NCBI GenBank assembly: GCA_964019415.1
Contig: OZ025869.1
Coordinates: forward strand, 3,471,594 to 3,535,593
Length of the DNA stretch: 64,000 nucleotides
From: Ianthella basta
Lineage: Eukaryota > Porifera > Demospongiae > Verongiida > Ianthellidae
Direction of reading: 5' to 3'
In this document: positions 55,181 to 64,000 of the stretch, in pieces
How positions within the stretch are numbered: the first letter of the stretch is position 1
Layout of the letters: each line of letters begins with the position of its first letter
Position numbers and translations under genes: made by a program
The notes under the pieces: model-generated
Told to the model about the DNA's origin: nothing
What the model saw: the letters and a program-made list of their open reading frames with translations, nothing else
Databases searched by the model: none

Positions 55181-57054
55181 CCATGCACATTACAATAAAT
55201 ATGGTGTGCCCATAAATTATACCAATACGAGCAAGCTCAGCCTTCGGCCGCACTCGCTCTGCATTGCGTTGCGTCCCCAAGTGGACAACGCAGGCCATCC
55301 ATCACCCTTTGGGTGATTGCAGCTGGGTGACATTGCCTGGGTATAGTGCTGATCTTGTTTGCACTGACGGTGGCCACTGTCATAGCTATAGCTACATCTA
55401 CACCATGCATGTTTAAAGTATTGCATGGTCATGTCTTTCCTTAGCCAATAAGGCAGAGACGAAGCCAAGCAAGCTTTTTGCGCAATAGCTTACTTCGCAA
55501 TAGAGAGAGGGCTTTTCAGTAGCCAAGAACGCTAACAGATAAAGTACCCAAATTGTGAAACAGAAATACTCACGTACCAATGGCCAGAACAGCTCCCTTG
55601 CACAAGATAATAACAGTAAGCTTCTGTGCAAGTGTGCGTCACGCCTTGGAGACCCAACCTGAGGTGCGCAGAGTGTCTAAGAGACAGCTGGCTGCCAGGC
55701 ACATGCGCACAACTAGAGTGGCCATGTTTGCGGTTACACCACGCACAAGCAAATGAACGAACGCACAGACTGGAACAGATTAAATATTTTAAGGATAACC
55801 ACCCCACCATACAGCCACTATAGCAGGGTAGACTCCAGCTGCCCTGGGCAGAACCAACAAAACTGCATGATGATCATCACGCCGACAGAAGTTATCAAAG
55901 AGAACAATACGTGGCCACAAACTTATTGGCCAGATAGCTAGCGAACCACTTGCAGTATCATGGAAAGCCTGTACTGGAACGATAGCCTTCAGGACTAGTG
56001 GAACGGCAGGCACTATGTTTAAAGTGTACAAGTGTAGCTGCATTTACTGCAAAGATACCAGCACCGTAGTACCGCTATTCGACTGGTGCTACTCCAAACA
56101 AAATGGTTGTCCCGACCAACAACAAAATTACACCATCTGCAAAACCAAATCAACAGTATAGCCATCAGCATACTGCCAGCACTGAGCACCCAGCAATGTA
56201 CACTGCACCAATTTCAACTCAGCAGCTATGTGCATAAACAAACTAATGGTACCAACAAATAGTACATGGCAAGCGTATCCAGCTCAGGCCTATTAAGGAC
56301 TGGCCATGTAGCTGTGGGGCCTTCCTGTAAGGGTTCTGCCCAATTGTTCATACAGCGGATAGCTATACAAACAGTTTGCGTAAACTATGATGACCACGAC
56401 TTCCTGTAAGCGTACATAAAGGGCCTAGGGGCCTAATTAGTTCAAAATGGAGGACACCAAGCACAAGCAGACGGCTAAGTGAATCGGAAACGACTCACAT
56501 AAGGAGAAGAAGGAGTAGCTCTTTGCTCTTTTCGCAATCATCGCCCTATTCAGCACTACGAATCACGAGTTTTGGCCAAGGTGCTTGTTTGTAGAGGCTA
56601 TGGTAGCTTTCGGAGAGGCATATTACGCACTGCATAATGCTTCCGTTCAGCCTCCGTTTCACCCGTTCTCGGCGCTGGTGAGTCCTACAGTGAAGCACCT
56701 ACGTCACATTAGAGAACACAATGTAGTAACACGAAGAGTGCAAAATATATTCCCGTTTGTCCAGGTTTTGATCGCCGTATTTTCTGTTTTGGTATTGAAA
56801 ATGGCTTCAGTTCGGGTACGCTTTTCAGAGTGACTGTTTCGCCTAGCCCTCAGCTGTGAGTCACGCTTCACGTCTCGGCCATTATTCCATTTGAAGCAAA
56901 CAGAAAAAGCTTCAGCTAGGTTGTACAAGGGGGAAATAAGTGCATTACATTTTGCATGCATAAATCATCACGCCATTTTGTGTGCCTGTTTTTAACGCGC
57001 CTGAGAGCACTGATACCAGTACGCGACAGCACAACTAACAGCATACTACCTGTA
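55181..57054. other. No gene recognised
   Basis: It contains AT-moderate sequence with scattered aaccaacag/cagtat motifs near 56130-56240 related to the tandem repeat that follows. Short open frames have no recognised similarity. Confidence 0.4.
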
Positions 57055-57330
57055 CTAAACCAACAGAACCAGCGGTATGATGCATACTGCATCAATACCA
57101 ACTCAGCAGTATAAGGATTGGCATATACAAACCAACAGAACTAGCAGTATCGTGACATAGGAATAATGTCCCAATGCAAACTCAGTAATATTATAAGAAT
57201 TGGCATTCTGCATTTACAAATCAACACATTCAGCAGTATATAGGAATTGGCACACTGCATATACAACCAACAAACCAGCGGTATCATAGCAAATGACTAC
57301 AGCACCAATGCACACTCAGCAGTACGGTAC
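57055..57330. repeat. Imperfect tandem repeat, units of about 50-90 bp
   Basis: Units contain accaacagaaccagcggtat, ccaactcagcagtat and aaggattggcata variants. Four diverged units can be followed. Confidence 0.7.
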
Positions 57331-57652
57331 CTGTCACAAGTTACTTTTTATTGCAGACTTGCCGAGTAGACTTTCCGGGGAATGTAGCGCGGTAGAATGT
57401 GGAATTCCTTCATCCGACCGTAGACCGATCGAAGGCTTCGCGTGAACTTATGTGCAATAGATCTCATATTCCGCGCAGGCGCTGTAGAGCGTATTAGGTG
57501 TGATACTCGCAATGTTTATTTAGACAGCTCAGTGAGATTAGTCCCGCCCTACCCCTAGGTGACACGCAAACTTCAACGCAATGTTTGTTTAACATAGCAA
57601 AAAGTCAAGTAGCAATATTAATATATGAATTAAAAGCATACAACAGTGCAAC
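57331..57652. other. No gene recognised
   Basis: No motif apart from AT-rich sequence downstream (minus strand) of the Tc1-like gene. TIRs were not found. Confidence 0.4.
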
Positions 57653-58692
57653 TCAATGTCCTGAAGGCGCTCCCTGTTCTTTCGCAACACTGGGCATCAT
57701 CCTCTGCAAATGGTCAATATATCTCGTGCACACTTCAGGGGTGAGCTTTTTCCAATAGGCTCTTATCCCTTCCTTCAGTTGCTCCAGGTTCCTTGGCTTG
57801 TGCTTGTCCCTCAGGTACGTCTTCATCGAACCCCACACCTTTTCAATAGGGTTCAGGTTGGGACTTTCCACCAGACTCCTCCACCAGTTGATTCTGTTCA
57901 TTTGAAAAAACTGCTGAATGTATTTACTGGTATGCTTGGGATCATTGTCCTTGTAGAGGTGATGACTTTCATGGTAAGACTTCCGGATGAATGGCACAAG
58001 GGAGGCTTTTAGTATGTCTTCATACCTGGTCACGTTCATGATCCCATCAAAGATGACCAGCTGTGTGGCTCCACACTTCGAAATTCCACCCCACACATGG
58101 AGTTTGGGGGGGGGGGGTGCTTGTGCTTGTATTTCAGCTTTCTGGGGGTCTTTCTCTTTTTGAAACACTTCCTCTTGTGGCACTCAAGTTGGACAGTCGA
58201 TTCATCAGTGAATATCACATCATCAAAAGCTTCCTTTTCCTCCATTCTTTTGCTGCACCAGTCCAATCTCTTCAACTTGTTAGCTTACCGAATCGCCTGG
58301 CAGTACTTGGCTGTAGCGAAGGTCCAGCCAAGCTCATTCCTCAGTCTCGCAATAGCTCTGATACCTTACTGCACTTTGTCTGAACCAAATCTTTTGACCA
58401 GGATGTCCTTTAGATCAGTTGCTGTTAACTCATCGTTCTCTGCCATGGGATCATCAATACAATTGTAATGTGCTTCTGGCACCTTCAGTGGCGGTGCACT
58501 CCTTGGGCAGTCCATCACACTCCCTGTCTTCTGCCATCTGATGATCGTGGCCTTGATGGTCTGGCGATTAGTCATTATGCCCTCAGTGCTCAGGCATTTC
58601 TCAAGCTGCGTAAAAGTCGTTTTCCCCTCAGATTGGGTCCATAAGCTAATTATTCTTCCCCGTTGATAGTTGTTCAAGGCAGGCATAGTCAC
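57653..58692 (-). pseudogene. Tc1-like (DD34E) transposase, decayed
   Basis: The minus-strand sequence begins with a helix-turn-helix region (ALNNYQRGRIISLWTQSEGK). Two in-frame stops follow, after GSDKVQ and after AKYCQAIR, and one frameshift lies in a run of 12 C (plus-strand G, 58106-58117). The catalytic triad is visible: D in VIFTDEST, D in LYKDNDPKHTS, and E in NPIEKVWG, with 34 residues between the second and third. The canonical HVWGGIS follows the homopolymer. The homopolymer shift could be a sequencing error, but the two stops cannot. Confidence 0.88.
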
Positions 58693-58772
58693 TGATCAAA
58701 CCAAAATAGGTGAATCTGTTTACCAAGCTGTTGCTTATGTATTGTTTCATTAAGATACATTCATGGAGATTT

Positions 58773-58851
58773 CGGCCAATCAGATTGCATCCTACGGGCG
58801 GACTGCAGTGTAGATATTGTTTTAATATCAAACAGTTTCTGATTGGCCGAG
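58773..58851. repeat. Short hairpin upstream of the BEN gene
   Basis: cggccaatcaga at 58773-58784 pairs with ctgattggccga at 58839-58850. The arms contain CCAAT, so promoter CCAAT boxes are an alternative explanation. Confidence 0.6.
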
Positions 58852-58870
58852 GGCTTCACAGTGATATCTT

Positions 58871-58900
58871 GCACCTCGCGTGGAGGTGCATATATATGCG
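58871..58900 (+). promoter_or_regulatory. Candidate TATA promoter of the BEN gene
   Basis: A catatatatgc TATA-like box at 58889-58899 lies about 75 bp before the ATG and follows an inverted repeat, gcacctcgcgtggaggtgc. Two CCAAT motifs occur about 40-110 bp further upstream. This is an inference from position and sequence only. Confidence 0.35.
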
Positions 58901-58972
58901 CCAGTCTTATTACGAGATTCACCCATTCTTTGGTTTGTGAGTTTTCAGTGACAGCATGATACTGAGACAGTC

Positions 58973-60082
58973 ATGGACAAGATACTTGTGCGGTGGTCGG
59001 ATGAACGGTCTAAGGGAACAACTTTGTTCGTCAAGAAGTCTACTGTCAAGGAAGGAAAGGTTGCCGTGGGCGAGAAAGTGAAGGTTGTTTGGGGAAAGAC
59101 GAAGAAATTGTACAATGCAGAAGTGCTAAGTGTTGGCAGCACTCCCCCAGCCCCAGCAACTCCCAGAGCACCTGCTACCGAAGAAGAGCCGTTCACTTTT
59201 GAATTGGCAGCTGCAGCTCCTCGTACGCCAATCCCACAATCTACTTCCAGTGCAGATCGGTAGGACCAGAAGTTTGAGGACCTCACGGACGCAGTCTCGG
59301 GGCTAGAAGCTTGCCTACTGTGTCACTTTCAGGCTATGGAGGACAAGATGACAGCCCTGCTGCGCGAAGTTCTAGAGACCTGCGCTCCCCTACTGCCTAC
59401 TCCTGCTCCCCTACCGCCTCCTCCTTTATCCAACTGCTTCCTGCTCCCCTACCACCTCATCCTACTACCTTACCTCCTCCATCTCCTGCTACCATACTGC
59501 CTCCATCTCCTGCTACCATGCCACCTCCATCTCCTGCTACCATACCGAGTCCATCTCTTGCTACCATACCACCTCCATCTCCTGCTTACCATACCGCCTC
59601 CATCTCCTGCTACCATACCGAGTCCATCTCCTGCTACCATACCGCCCCCAGCGATGAATACACCGACTGCAGCGACTGTGGAGTCCTCTGCTCTTCAGGA
59701 CGTCTCCTCTAGAAGCAACGTTGTGGGAACTGACACGCAGGGAGGCTATGTTGTGCCGCCAGATGTTGTGAGCTCGGTCATTTTCAGGTGCAAGTCTAGA
59801 AGGAACAAGGCTGCTCGCTTAGCTGGGAAGCTGTTCAACGTCCACAAGAGTTGCAGATCAAATTGCCGTGGAGTGCTCGGGAAGATGGCCTTAGACGTCC
59901 ACAGAGTGAAAGCTATTTTCTCCACTTGTATGCAGCATTTCCCTCTACAGCGTTTGGAGACCCAAGTACTGGCGGATAAAGAAATGAGAACGGCCATTGA
60001 CAAACTATGCCCAGAAACCAAGACTAGTCATGCTGTGGATAGAGAGAACTACTATAGCTATGGTGGAGGATCTTTAGTTTAG
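58973..60082 (+). CDS. BEN-domain protein, single in-frame TAG
   Basis: The frame is 369 codons plus TAA if the TAG at 59261-59263 is bridged. Residues 1-55 (ILVRWSDERSKGTTLFVKKS, VVWGKTKKLYNAEVL) resemble the small N-terminal module of invertebrate BEN proteins. After the TAG come a short coiled-coil-like stretch (FEDLTDAVSGLEACLL), a Pro/Ser/Ala/Thr-rich region with seven or so PPPSPATI-type repeats coded by a 24-27 bp minisatellite (59500-59650), and a C-terminal BEN domain (about residues 270-350: KAARLAGKLFN, SNCRGVLGKMALD, RTAIDKLCPET). BEN domains bind DNA in chromatin regulators and in some transposon-derived proteins. Whether the TAG is a null mutation, a sequence error or a real boundary between two proteins is open. 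Confidence 0.72.
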
Positions 60083-61297
60083 CTTGCATGCAATGTTAAC
60101 GGCTTTTTTCTTCCAGTACTTTTATTCATGTTCTGTTCTATGGTTCTATTTTATGATGCTACTCTACTGACGATTCATCTACTATCGATGCGGCCACCTT
60201 TCTGGTCGAGGATCGTAGGCAAGCGCGTTCAGAATAATGCCACCAATGAATTCGTCGAGAGCTTTGCTCAGTTCAGTTGCCTTAGTCAGGTGTCGTCTCG
60301 TCCTGATTCACACTGGAAGCGATGCCATTCAAAGGTACATACGTTTTTTACCTTCCCTCGTAATTCCGTCGTTCAAGGAACTTCAAAGTTCTTTTCTGTT
60401 CAGCTTGTCATATGGTGCCCATGCAACCTGCAAGGTGAATTTGTCCCAGTACTCGCATGTGGGACATGTACATTATGTAAACAATGTGGCATTCATGCGG
60501 CCAATTTCGACCTTCGTATTTTTGCTTATATCTTCTACCGGCTGAGCTGGATCAGAGCGGGACAAGTACAAAAGTAAAGACAAGATACCCGTCTATAACT
60601 CTATGCATAAGCGTTGTTATTAGTTTTTTGTTAAATTAAGTTACAGCGACAATTATGAAGCTACCGAAAAAGCAGAAAACGGTGAAACAGAAATTGATGG
60701 AAGGGCACAGCAGGTAGAGAATGACATCATTGGGTGCGCAACAGTACTATATAACTTTTGCATGAGGGATTAGTCGATCAACCAATCTACTGAGAGCTTA
60801 CACTAAGAAAACTACCACTACATGCTAATCTAAAAAAGTTCAGGTCGCCTAACTCTAGATAGGAATGGTGCAAAGCATAATCCCTCATGGAAAAGTCAGA
60901 AAATTCGCTTGACTAACCATTTCAATCTTTATCCGGCCAAAACATCGCCTCAGCGCTTTCTGTAACGGCGGTTTGTGAAAGCAATGGCAGTAAAGCCTCT
61001 TCACCAAGCGCATCACATGACGTTATCGTGACAAACCATATATGGAGTACAAAACGGAAGCAAGTAGATGACATCACTAAACGTGCGCTGAGTTCGAAGT
61101 GCCAGATTCCTTCGTATAAAGGGTTGAAGCGTCGATCCCTTCGAAGTTTGAGAACGACGAAGACATCAGCTCTGTTTCCTTCTTAACAAAACTTCTTCTT
61201 GTCCTCTTAAATGTTGTTTCTTGCCACCGCCAGATATGATGTTCGATCTCTCAATCCTCACAAATCACGCACACATCACATGCAGCAAATGCGTAGT
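60083..61297. other. No gene recognised
   Basis: Short open frames at 60128-60577 share tcgcatgtggga and ttatgtaaac motifs with the inverted-repeat element downstream, so this may be part of a larger decayed element. Confidence 0.4.
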
Positions 61298-61424
61298 CAT
61301 GGCAACATAGGAATTTCACACCTTAAGGTGTGAATGCCTCAAGGTTCACATTATGTAAACAGACTGGACAGGTCCCACATGCGCTTGCTAGACACAACAG
61401 GAATGAGAAAGGGTTCTTCTTCAG

Positions 61425-61802
61425 GGCCCTGAAGAAGACCAGAGCATCTGGTCGAAACGTCGGCAAGGTTTTCAACCCTGTTGTAAAGCTGGTATTAGAG
61501 AACCAACCCTTTCTGATGCCTGAGCCAGCTGAGAAGCCCTCACTTCATTCATACCTATGTGAACGCTACGGATGTAGCACCCAGAAGCTAGTGCGACAGC
61601 ACGAGAGGAGCCTACACAGAAGAGCGCGCTGTGGCAACCACCACATCTTCAACATGAGGTGCCGTGACGAAGGAGTTTAGGCCCTGAAGAAGACCAGAGC
61701 ATCTGGTCGAAACGTCGGCAAGGTTTTCAACCCTGTTGTGAAGCTGGTATTAGAGAACCAACCCTTTCTGATGCCTGAGCCAGCTGAGAAGCCCTCACTT
61801 CA
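61425..61802 (+). repeat. 123-bp direct repeat with a conserved stem-loop
   Basis: 61425-61547 and 61680-61802 differ at one base. Each copy has ctgaagaagaccagagcatc followed by tggtcgaaac, in which gaccag/ctggtc form a stem and the flanking ctgaaga and gaaac resemble a hammerhead ribozyme core with one extra A. A cacaacaggaatg motif precedes the first copy and follows the second. Confidence 0.8.
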
Positions 61803-62155
61803 CAACAGGAATGCGTGCGGTTGCCTACGATGCTACTGTGTACTTTGTGGACAGTCCGTATAAGGACGCAGATGCATACAAATGATATGAACTGCATTTA
61901 GCGACCAAGCATTGATGACTACTTAAATCCTTAAAGGTCCACTGTCGCAGTTTTTTTTTAATTTTCATATTGATAGTGCTTTGTGAAACATCTTCAATGA
62001 TACCTATTTCAGTGTCCTTCGCCTCACGATGGGGGAGTTACGAGGGCGCAAAGTTGCTAAAAAGACCAATTATGCATGGGTGTTTCTGGTTTTCCGGTCC
62101 TAACAGTGCTAAAATGCCGTGACGTCACAGTAGGCTCCGGAATGTTTGCACAAGT

Positions 62156-62344
62156 ATGGAGGAGAGTAGGCCAGACAACGGACTGAACAAGGAATCGTTA
62201 TCTCCTGCGAGTCTTTATCTTACGATGAATGCGAAACTTCTTGAGACAATGAAGGAGATACTCTATGCTGATTCTGAAATAGATCTGGGCATGCGGGTTG
62301 CGCAGCCGTACAGCACAACATCAATTTTGCGACAAGACCAATAA
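62156..62344 (+). CDS. Small open frame, unknown
   Basis: Sixty-two codons from an ATG (MEESRPDNGLNKESLSPAS) follow a gacgtcacagtaggc segment that recurs inverted near 63008-63024. No family is recognised. It may be the first exon of a transposon protein. Confidence 0.25.
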   Translation: MEESRPDNGLNKESLSPASLYLTMNAKLLETMKEILYADSEIDLGMRVAQPYSTTSILRQDQ

Positions 62345-62780
62345 TAGGGTGACGCCCGTTCTCCGCCCTACAAACACCGATTCGTATCATTCTTGGACTG
62401 TTACAAGAGCATACGAAACAGAGATGGTACACTAGCCTAGAGCTGATTTGTCACCTCCTACAAGGCGTAACAGCTCAAACACAAAGTATGCCGAAAACAT
62501 ATTTCGGAGCACTTGGCACATATTTTAGGTCACTGGCTCGTACATCGCAAGACATAAACATCTCTCCACTCCTACTTGCTAGGTAGTAGGGCACACACAA
62601 GCTCTGGCCACAGCAAAAGATTCAGAGGAAAAACATCCCCTGCTCTCTACCAAGAATGGCTGAGTGGAACACCAGGAGGTGGGGGCATCGAAATGGCCCT
62701 GGGACGCCTTTTTCGTCATCCTAAAGCTACTACTCACCCTTTCGTCCTTTCTAGCGATTTGTCGTCTTCTTGATTGGCTT

Positions 62781-62919
62781 TCTCTGTGCTAGGAAAGACT
62801 CTCCTGTAAGTTAAAGCGCCATTCGGATTCTGACGGATATACTAGAGTGAGCAAAAACAACGAAATGGCAGGTTTGAAAGGCGCTCTAACTTACGGGAGA
62901 GTCTTACCAAGCACAGAAA
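62781..62919. repeat. 40-bp inverted repeat hairpin
   Basis: The arm 62781-62820 (containing agactctcctgtaagttaaa) pairs with 62879-62919 (containing aacttacgggagagtct). The loop is about 58 bp. Confidence 0.8.
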
Positions 62920-63525
62920 GACCCTGCCACCAGCTGCTGGCCACCGCTTGCGATTGTCTTCCCACACTGTGTGTGACACGTTCAAGCATCGACACAAGTG
63001 TACGGTAAGCCTACTGTGATGTCACAGCAATATGGCGGATTTAAATGGCTGATTTTCTGGAAGTGAGCCATTATCCCTCTACCAGGGAATTTTGAAGCGC
63101 TCTAACAGCAATTTTTGGTGGATAGATAGAAAGATTTATATGGGGCGCCGTTTATTCCAAAACACACGAGCGTGCCATAATATAACTGGCTTGTTGTTTT
63201 TCGAACGAGAATGGTTTGAATCGTCGAACAAATCAAGCTACAACGTCGTTTTCTAGGTACCAACTGCAGACATTTATGAACTCAGGAGGATATGGCGAAG
63301 AGGAAGTGAGTAGAGACGACGCAGGACCAAATAACTCCAAGAAGCCTACTTCATCGTTGAACCATTGAAAGTTCTGCTGCCAAGCGTGTAGCCAATAGGA
63401 TCAGATGGAATGCGCAAGAGTTCGGAAGGACCCTCTGTAGAAGAAGCACTCGCATGTGGGATATAGCAGTTCTGTTTACATAAGGAAATATGACACCTGA
63501 AAGGTGTGAATTCCTATGTTGCCAT

Positions 63526-64000
63526 GGATACGTGAGCGTTGTCATGTGAGATTCGCATGACTGCACAGAACGTTCTGGACAAAATCACCTTAAACAATTG
63601 TCTTCGGCTACTACGTACGTGCTTAAAGACGGGAGCAATCCTAAACGTAAAGGTTTGGTCGAATCGCTCAAGCGGAACCGTCAAATCGCGGGATACAAAA
63701 CCGTATTGTCGGCCATTTTCGGAAAATGTTACAAGAATACCACGTGATCTCATGTGACTTTCGCTGTTTGACAGCCAGGTGATGAGTATGGCCACTAAAT
63801 CACGTAGCAGACTTTTTGTATGAAGGATAATTGTGCGCTGAAGGCTAAAATGGCAAGCAAAAGGTACGATCTAGCGATCCCATGTGGGGGATTTTTGTAC
63901 TGGGTCTCTGCGTAGAGTTACAGTGTGCGCAGTACATGAGTATGTTCGAAATATTCAGTTGCGCTGATGTAACTTTACGACTGGTTGGTTTACAAAATCC
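63526..64000. other. No gene recognised
   Basis: No motif or splice site is convincing up to the window end. Confidence 0.4.

Larger units (their letters stand above)
61298..63525. mobile_element. Unclassified element bounded by an ~85-bp inverted repeat
   Basis: The left arm starts catggcaacataggaattt (61298) and includes ttatgtaaacag and tcccacatgcg. The right arm (63443-63525) contains their complements in reverse order. Spacing inside the arms differs, so the repeat is imperfect. Internal contents are a 123-bp direct repeat (61425, 61680), a small open frame at 62156, and a hairpin at 62781-62919. Confidence 0.55.

Overview
The window looks like nuclear DNA of an invertebrate animal, most likely a marine sponge (Demospongiae). 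The evidence is one clean nine-exon gene with GT-AG (and one GC-AG) introns, THAP, BEN, DUF1647 and GT10 domains, many LINE and DNA-transposon families, and abundant TAGCTA and CA/TG simple repeats of the kind seen in sponge assemblies. The phylum is an inference; no taxonomic marker gene is present.

Region 1 (0-10 kb, + strand). A THAP zinc-finger exon (637) is followed by the best host gene, 1505-9985. Nine exons join in frame into a 485-residue protein that fuses an N-terminal membrane CDP-alcohol phosphotransferase to a C-terminal HxGH-type cytidylyltransferase. One polypeptide could therefore make a CDP-activated head group and transfer it. Its introns hold minisatellites, a 430-bp MITE and long CA/TG tracts.

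Region 2 (10-50 kb). This is a degenerating tandem segmental duplication. Three blocks (A about 8.6-16.3, B about 26.5-36.2, C about 40.4-50.2 kb) each carry a copy of the last exon of the fusion gene (the real one in A, pseudo-copies in B and C) and, on the minus strand, a DUF1647 glycosyltransferase-like gene (A and C open, B frameshifted). B also shares with A, and partly with C, extra exon-like segments. Fucosyltransferase (GT10) remnants lie between blocks: one at 21.3-22.5 kb and an inverted pair at 36.8-39.3 kb. The pre-duplication sequence survives in one block when another is interrupted, so several insertions can be read against an internal empty site: an RTE-like LINE (32.5-34.6), an internally deleted restriction-like-endonuclease LINE (46.6-48.5) and a 617-bp TTAA MITE (45.4-46.0). 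A nearly full-length, open RLE-type LINE lies at 22.55-25.76 kb, and a TIR-bounded fold-back element carrying a broken RecQ-like helicase exon at 17.86-19.58 kb.

Region 3 (50-64 kb) is transposon-rich: a complete piggyBac element (50668-53568; TTAA target, 13-bp TIRs, an 85-bp intron, one in-frame stop), a second copy of the 14-15 kb repeat block, a decayed Tc1-like DD34E transposase, a BEN-domain gene with one in-frame TAG, and an unclassified inverted-repeat element (61.3-63.5 kb) with a 123-bp direct repeat.

No tRNA, rRNA, CRISPR array or prokaryotic operon was seen. The point most likely to be new biology is the fused phosphotransferase/cytidylyltransferase.
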